Shown here: positions 6,024 through 8,906 of the stretch, one piece after another
Layout of the letters: each line of letters starts with the position of its first letter
Position numbering within the stretch: position 1 is the stretch's first letter
Origin: Sulfurovaceae bacterium
GTDB lineage: Bacteria > Campylobacterota > Campylobacteria > Campylobacterales > Sulfurovaceae
NCBI GenBank assembly: GCA_029933395.1
Contig: JAOZOG010000038.1
Location: forward strand, 1 to 8,906
DNA: 8,906 nucleotides
Direction: 5' to 3'
The notes under the pieces: model-generated
Told to the model about the DNA's origin: nothing
Seen by the model: only the letters and a program-made list of their open reading frames with translations
Database searches by the model: none
Translations under genes and position numbers: made by a program

Positions 6024-6347
6024 ATGAAAAAAATAATCGTGTTTGTAATGATTGTCGCCTTCGGTATGGTCGGCATGACTGCCGCAGCGGATGCCAGTGC
6101 CGCCAAAGGGCAAAAGCTGTTCAAAAAAAAGCTCAGAAAGGCGTGCCGTTTTTCCGGTGTTAAATTTGCGCGCAAGCATACCCAGGATGAGTGGGAAGAT
6201 ATCTATAAAGCCGGCAAATTTCCTGACGAAGCCAAAAAAATCTGCCCCAGGCTGAAACTCGACAAGATCAAAAAGTCATGGTGGCCGCATATCTACGACT
6301 TCACACACGAATATGCGACGGGCAGTTCTCGCGTGCCCAGCTGCTGA
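6024..6347 (+). CDS. Periplasmic cytochrome-c-like protein without CXXCH, paralogue A
   Basis: This 107-residue protein has a signal peptide (MKKIIVFVMIVAFGMVGMTA, cleavage near AA|DA at about 22). After it comes AKGQKLFKKKLRKACRFSG, which resembles the opening of a small class I cytochrome c (GxxLYxKKCxxCHG) but without the CXXCH pair and its histidine. The mature protein keeps three cysteines at 41, 74 and 107, the last being the final residue (VPSC). ATG 6024 is preceded by GGAG at 6014-6017; a TTG at 6012 in the same frame lies upstream of that site and is rejected. By hand count, 37 of 52 residues (27-78) are identical to paralogue B at 6470. It probably acts in the periplasm as a redox or metal/thiol protein, or binds haem in a non-standard way. 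I cannot name its function. Confidence 0.85.
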   Translation: MKKIIVFVMIVAFGMVGMTAAADASAAKGQKLFKKKLRKACRFSGVKFARKHTQDEWEDIYKAGKFPDEAKKICPRLKLDKIKKSWWPHIYDFTHEYATGSSRVPSC

Positions 6348-6401
6348 TCCGGGACCTTGCAGACAGAGTGGAGATGTACGATCGAGCAGTGGGAGTGCGA
6401 T

Positions 6402-6430
6402 ACTTCACAATCACTTCACAATTTTTCACT
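6402..6430 (+). repeat. Phased TTCAC direct repeat, candidate OmpR-type operator
   Basis: ACTTCACAAT occurs twice in tandem (6402-6411 and 6413-6422), an 11-bp step. A third, degenerate copy (TTTCACTATT, from 6424) places the TTCAC core 10 bp further on. Cores lie at 6404, 6415 and 6425, on one face of the helix. It is 40-68 bp before the ATG of paralogue B. OmpR/PhoB-family regulators bind direct repeats with this spacing, and one is encoded at 3814. The rest of the 6348-6469 spacer shows no hairpin and no clear -35/-10 pair; TATTCT at 6430-6435 is a poor -10 candidate. Confidence 0.45.
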
Positions 6431-6469
6431 ATTCTTCTTTCGTAACAAATTCATACAAAAAGGATCTAT

Positions 6470-6784
6470 ATGACTAAATTTTCAAAATTGGCTTTGGCAG
6501 CACTCTTTGCGTTTGCTGTAATGGGAACAACTGCATCGGCTGACGTTGCAAAAGGACAGAAGCTCTACTCCAAGAAATTGAAGGGTGCTTGTGGTTTCTC
6601 GGGTGCCAAGTTTGCTGCGAAGCATACTCAGGATCAGTGGGAAGAGATTAAAAATGCCGGCAAATTTGCTGACGAAGTAAAGAAAATTTGTCCAAAGGCA
6701 AAGTTCAAAGATAAGTGGACGAATGATATGTATGACTTCGCTTACGAGTATGCGTCTGATTCAGGTAACGTACCAAGCTGCTAA
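6470..6784 (+). CDS. Periplasmic cytochrome-c-like protein without CXXCH, paralogue B
   Basis: This 104-residue relative of the gene at 6024 has a signal peptide ending ASA|DV (about 24/25) and then AKGQKLYSKKLKGACGFSG. Cysteines 41, 74 and 104 align with those of paralogue A, and both proteins end in VPSC. It lacks a 3-residue stretch present in A near residue 83 (the SWWPH region reads DKWTND here). Other shared blocks are KFA-KHTQD-W, AGKF-DE-KKICP, YDF and EYA. ATG 6470 has AAAGGA at 6459-6464. Its codons are richer in GCT, GGT and GCA than those of A, resembling the following cytochrome gene and suggesting higher expression. The c553 gene begins 47 bp downstream with no terminator between, so the two are probably co-transcribed. 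Function is unknown; a redox, thiol or unusual haem role in respiration is inferred from context. Confidence 0.88.
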   Translation: MTKFSKLALAALFAFAVMGTTASADVAKGQKLYSKKLKGACGFSGAKFAAKHTQDQWEEIKNAGKFADEVKKICPKAKFKDKWTNDMYDFAYEYASDSGNVPSC

Positions 6785-6831
6785 GTGGTTGACATAACAC
6801 TTTTAAACCAATTTATCTTAAAGGAGAATAT

Positions 6832-7128
6832 ATGAAAAAAATCGCAATCGCAATGTTGTTTGCAGGATCTACACTTTTGATGGCTGACGGAGCCGCTGCT
6901 TATGCTAAATGTGCAGGATGTCACGGACAAAATGGTGAAAAAGCTGCACTCGGTAAGTCTGCTGTCATTACAGGACAGGATGCTGCTAAAACTGTAGAGC
7001 AACTCAAAGGTTACAAGGCCGGTACACTCAACCAGCACGGAATGGGTGGCGTAATGAAAGGCCAGGTAGCTTCTATGGATGATGCTGCAATGCAGGAAAT
7101 AGCGGATTATATCGCTGCAATGAAGTAA
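6832..7128 (+). CDS. Monohaem cytochrome c553 (class I)
   Basis: This is a small soluble periplasmic electron carrier, which in Campylobacterota typically moves electrons from the bc1 complex or dehydrogenases to a cbb3-type oxidase or peroxidase. The 98-residue precursor has a signal peptide (MKKIAIAMLFAGSTLLMA, cleavage at about 18/19) and then the haem site CAGCH at 27-31. The segment GGVMKGQVASM gives the likely axial Met75, and the final helix EIADYIAAMK is the usual C-terminal helix. The mature size of about 80 residues fits the c553/c8 group. AAGGAG at 6821-6826 is a strong ribosome site for ATG 6832. It follows paralogue B by 47 bp and is followed by a hairpin terminator, so it closes this transcription unit. 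Confidence 0.95.
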   Translation: MKKIAIAMLFAGSTLLMADGAAAYAKCAGCHGQNGEKAALGKSAVITGQDAAKTVEQLKGYKAGTLNQHGMGGVMKGQVASMDDAAMQEIADYIAAMK

Positions 7129-7143
7129 GATTCTTTATCTTTC

Positions 7144-7172
7144 ATTCCGAAGCTGAAAGGCTTCGGGATTTA
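7144..7172 (+). terminator. Hairpin terminator after cytochrome c553
   Basis: ATTCCGAAGC (7144-7153) pairs with GCTTCGGGAT (7160-7169) around a TGAAAG loop. The stem is 10 bp with one G-U pair and a perfect CCGAAGC/GCTTCGG core. The downstream side is T-rich but interrupted (TTTATCTAACTTTA), so it is a good hairpin with a modest U-tract. It lies 16 bp after the c553 stop. Confidence 0.65.
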
Positions 7173-7249
7173 TCTAACTTTACTACTTATATCATTCTTC
7201 ATTTTTTACTCATCCCATAAGATCATTTTCGCCTTTCAGTTCATTTGGA

Positions 7250-7255
7250 TAGAAT
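7250..7255 (+). promoter_or_regulatory. -10 element for the ABC-F gene
   Basis: TAGAAT in the context GGATAGAATGCC matches the style of the other -10 elements in the window. It would start transcription near 7262, about 45 nt before the GTG at 7307. The -35 region is only T-rich. Nothing else is recognised in the 7173-7306 spacer. Confidence 0.4.
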
Positions 7256-7306
7256 GCCAAAAAATATTTCAATCACTATATCAAATCATAATTCAAGGAA
7301 AAAACA

Positions 7307-8902
7307 GTGCTAAGTACAGTCAATTTAACACAGCGATATGGCAAGAGAGTTCTCTTCGACAAGATCTCTATCACGCTCGATCAGGGAAAACGCTACGGAT
7401 TGATCGGTGCCAATGGCGCAGGGAAGTCCACCTTTATGAAGATCCTGGCAGGGGAGCTGGAGCCAACAGACGGCGAAGTGCAGATTCAGCCCGGAGCCAA
7501 ACTGGGGATGTTGAGCCAGAACCAGTATGCGTTCGAAGATTTCACGCTCAAAGATGCCGTACTCTATGGTAACAAGAAGCTTTATGATGCCCAGAAAGAG
7601 AAAGAGAAACTCTATATGGAGGGTGACTTCGAAGATGATGCTGTCAACAACCGCCTTGCGGAGCTGGAGATGATCTGTGCCGACGAAGATCCGACCTACG
7701 AGAGTGAAGTCAAGATCGAGAAGCTGCTCGAAGCCCTTGGCTTTCCTGCCAGCCAGCATGATGACCTGATGAGTTCACTGACAGGCGGAGACAAGTTCAA
7801 GATTTTGCTTGCCCAGGTCCTTTTCCTCAAACCTGATATCCTCCTGCTCGACGAGCCGACCAACAATCTCGATATCGAAACGATTGGCTGGCTGGAGAAT
7901 GAGCTGAAGCGCCATGAAGGTGTTCTGGTTGTCATCTCGCACGACAGACACTTTCTCAATGGTGTCGTGACCCATATTCTTGACCTCGATTTTTCGAAGA
8001 TACGGGAGTTTACCGGCAATTATGACGACTGGTATATCGCAGCGAACCTGATGGCCAAGCAGGCGGAAGCGGACCGGAGCAAGGCACTCAAAGAGAAGGA
8101 GGAGCTGGAGAAATTTATCGCCAGATTCTCAGCCAATGCCTCCAAGGCAAAGCAGGCAACCAGCCGCCAAAAGCAGCTTGACAAACTCAATGTAGAGGAT
8201 ATTCAGCTCTCCAGCCGAAGAGACCCTTCCATAATGTTCCGTCCCCATCGTGACATCGGCAATGAAGTCCTCGAGATAAGCGATCTTGGCAAAAGCTATG
8301 AGGAGAAAAAAGCGCTCGAGCATATCACTTTCAAAGTAGAGAAGGGTGACAAGATCGCCCTGATCGGTACCAACGGTGTGGGCAAAACGACACTGCTGGA
8401 GATCCTGATGGAGAAGATCCCTGCAGATGAGGGGAGCTTCAAATGGGGGCAGACGATTACCTGCAGCTACTTTCCTCAGAATACGACCGATATCGTCACT
8501 GGGGATATGAAACTCTACGACTGGCTTCAGTCACACGACCCCAAATGGCATATCGATGAGCTGCGTAAGGTACTGGGCCGGATGCTCTTTTCCGGGGAGG
8601 AGCAGGAGAAGGTCGTCGATGCCTGTTCGGGAGGCGAAAAGCACCGTATCATGCTCTCCAAGATGATGATGGATGCCGCCAATTTCCTCATACTCGACGA
8701 GCCGGACAATCACCTCGATCTCGAAGCGATCGTGGCGCTCGGCGAAGCACTGCATCGTTATCAGGGCGGTGTCATCTGTGTCACTCACGACAGGGAATTG
8801 ATCGATGCCTTTGCCAACCGTATCATCAAATTCAATGAGGATGGCAGCATGATTGATTTTGAGGGGAATTACGAAACCTTCGTCGAGCATCACGGGCATT
8901 GA
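7307..8902 (+). CDS. ybiT: ABC-F family ATPase, YbiT type
   Basis: ABC-F proteins are soluble twin-ATPase proteins that bind the ribosomal E site and influence translation; they have no transmembrane domain. This 531-residue protein follows E. coli YbiT (about 530 residues) block for block. It begins MLSTVNLTQRYGKRVLF and has Walker A1 GANGAGKST (34-42), a degenerate first signature LTGGD (158-162), Walker B1 ILLLDEPTNNLD and SHDRHFLN. The charged inter-domain linker (about 245-310) contains RFSANASKAKQATSR. Walker A2 is GTNGVGKTT (354-362), signature 2 is SGGEK (441-445) and Walker B2 is LILDEPDNHLD (461-471). The start is GTG 7307, with AAGGAA (7295-7300) 6 nt upstream. The second Walker B has Asp467 where DEPTNHLD is usual. 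It is monocistronic as far as the window shows, with its stop 4 bp before the end. Confidence 0.93.
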   Translation: MLSTVNLTQRYGKRVLFDKISITLDQGKRYGLIGANGAGKSTFMKILAGELEPTDGEVQIQPGAKLGMLSQNQYAFEDFTLKDAVLYGNKKLYDAQKEKEKLYMEGDFEDDAVNNRLAELEMICADEDPTYESEVKIEKLLEALGFPASQHDDLMSSLTGGDKFKILLAQVLFLKPDILLLDEPTNNLDIETIGWLENELKRHEGVLVVISHDRHFLNGVVTHILDLDFSKIREFTGNYDDWYIAANLMAKQAEADRSKALKEKEELEKFIARFSANASKAKQATSRQKQLDKLNVEDIQLSSRRDPSIMFRPHRDIGNEVLEISDLGKSYEEKKALEHITFKVEKGDKIALIGTNGVGKTTLLEILMEKIPADEGSFKWGQTITCSYFPQNTTDIVTGDMKLYDWLQSHDPKWHIDELRKVLGRMLFSGEEQEKVVDACSGGEKHRIMLSKMMMDAANFLILDEPDNHLDLEAIVALGEALHRYQGGVICVTHDRELIDAFANRIIKFNEDGSMIDFEGNYETFVEHHGH

Positions 8903-8906
8903 TTTG

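Noticed and set aside
6789..6794. Perfect TTGACA before the c553 gene
   Set aside because: The best -10 at suitable spacing is poor, and the resulting start would fall in the ribosome site. Co-transcription with paralogue B is more likely.
1..8906. Mobile elements, CRISPR arrays, phage or defence genes
   Set aside because: No transposase, integrase, regularly spaced repeats, terminal inverted repeats or tRNA-flanking att duplication were seen; the DNA around the tRNA-Ser looks undisturbed.

Overview
The window looks like chromosomal DNA from a Campylobacterota (Epsilonproteobacteria) species, probably a Sulfurovum/Sulfurimonas-like free-living sulfur or hydrogen oxidiser. This placement is inferred from protein character and has not been tested by search. 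The basis is a small periplasmic cytochrome c553, a compact HAMP-less histidine kinase paired with an OmpR-type regulator, AT-rich intergenic spacers carrying TATAAT or extended -10 elements with poor -35 boxes, strong AAGGA ribosome sites, and use of TTG and GTG starts. No insertion sequence, integrase, phage gene or CRISPR array is visible. Nearly all of the DNA is accounted for by intact genes.

Left part (1-2378): the tail of a membrane protein gene, a class II tRNA-Ser(GCU) on the minus strand, then a 43-residue single-span membrane protein followed in the same frame by a 414-residue secreted coiled-coil protein that starts with TTG. msrA (methionine sulfoxide reductase A) converges on that pair with only 3 bp between stop codons. 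It diverges from a class II histone-deacetylase-like amidohydrolase across an AT-rich spacer of 94 bp.

Middle (3312-5958): a good extended -10 element precedes what looks like a four-gene operon: trxC (zinc-ribbon thioredoxin 2), an OmpR-family response regulator, its histidine kinase (TTG start, 14 bp overlap) and a very small secreted CXXCH protein (7 bp overlap). This combines a thiol-redox enzyme, a two-component system and a probable haem protein, which suggests a redox or respiratory control module.

Right part (5959-7128): two tandem paralogues of about 105 residues resemble small class I cytochromes c but lack CXXCH. They keep three cysteines instead, one at the extreme C-terminus. 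A genuine monohaem cytochrome c553 follows. The spacer between the paralogues carries a phased TTCAC direct repeat (11 and 10 bp steps), the geometry of OmpR-family operators. A hairpin terminator closes the block. An independent ABC-F ATPase of the YbiT type (7307-8902) ends the window.

The most novel element is the haem-motif-less cytochrome-like pair next to a two-component system that carries its own mini-cytochrome. A regulatory link between them is only inferred.
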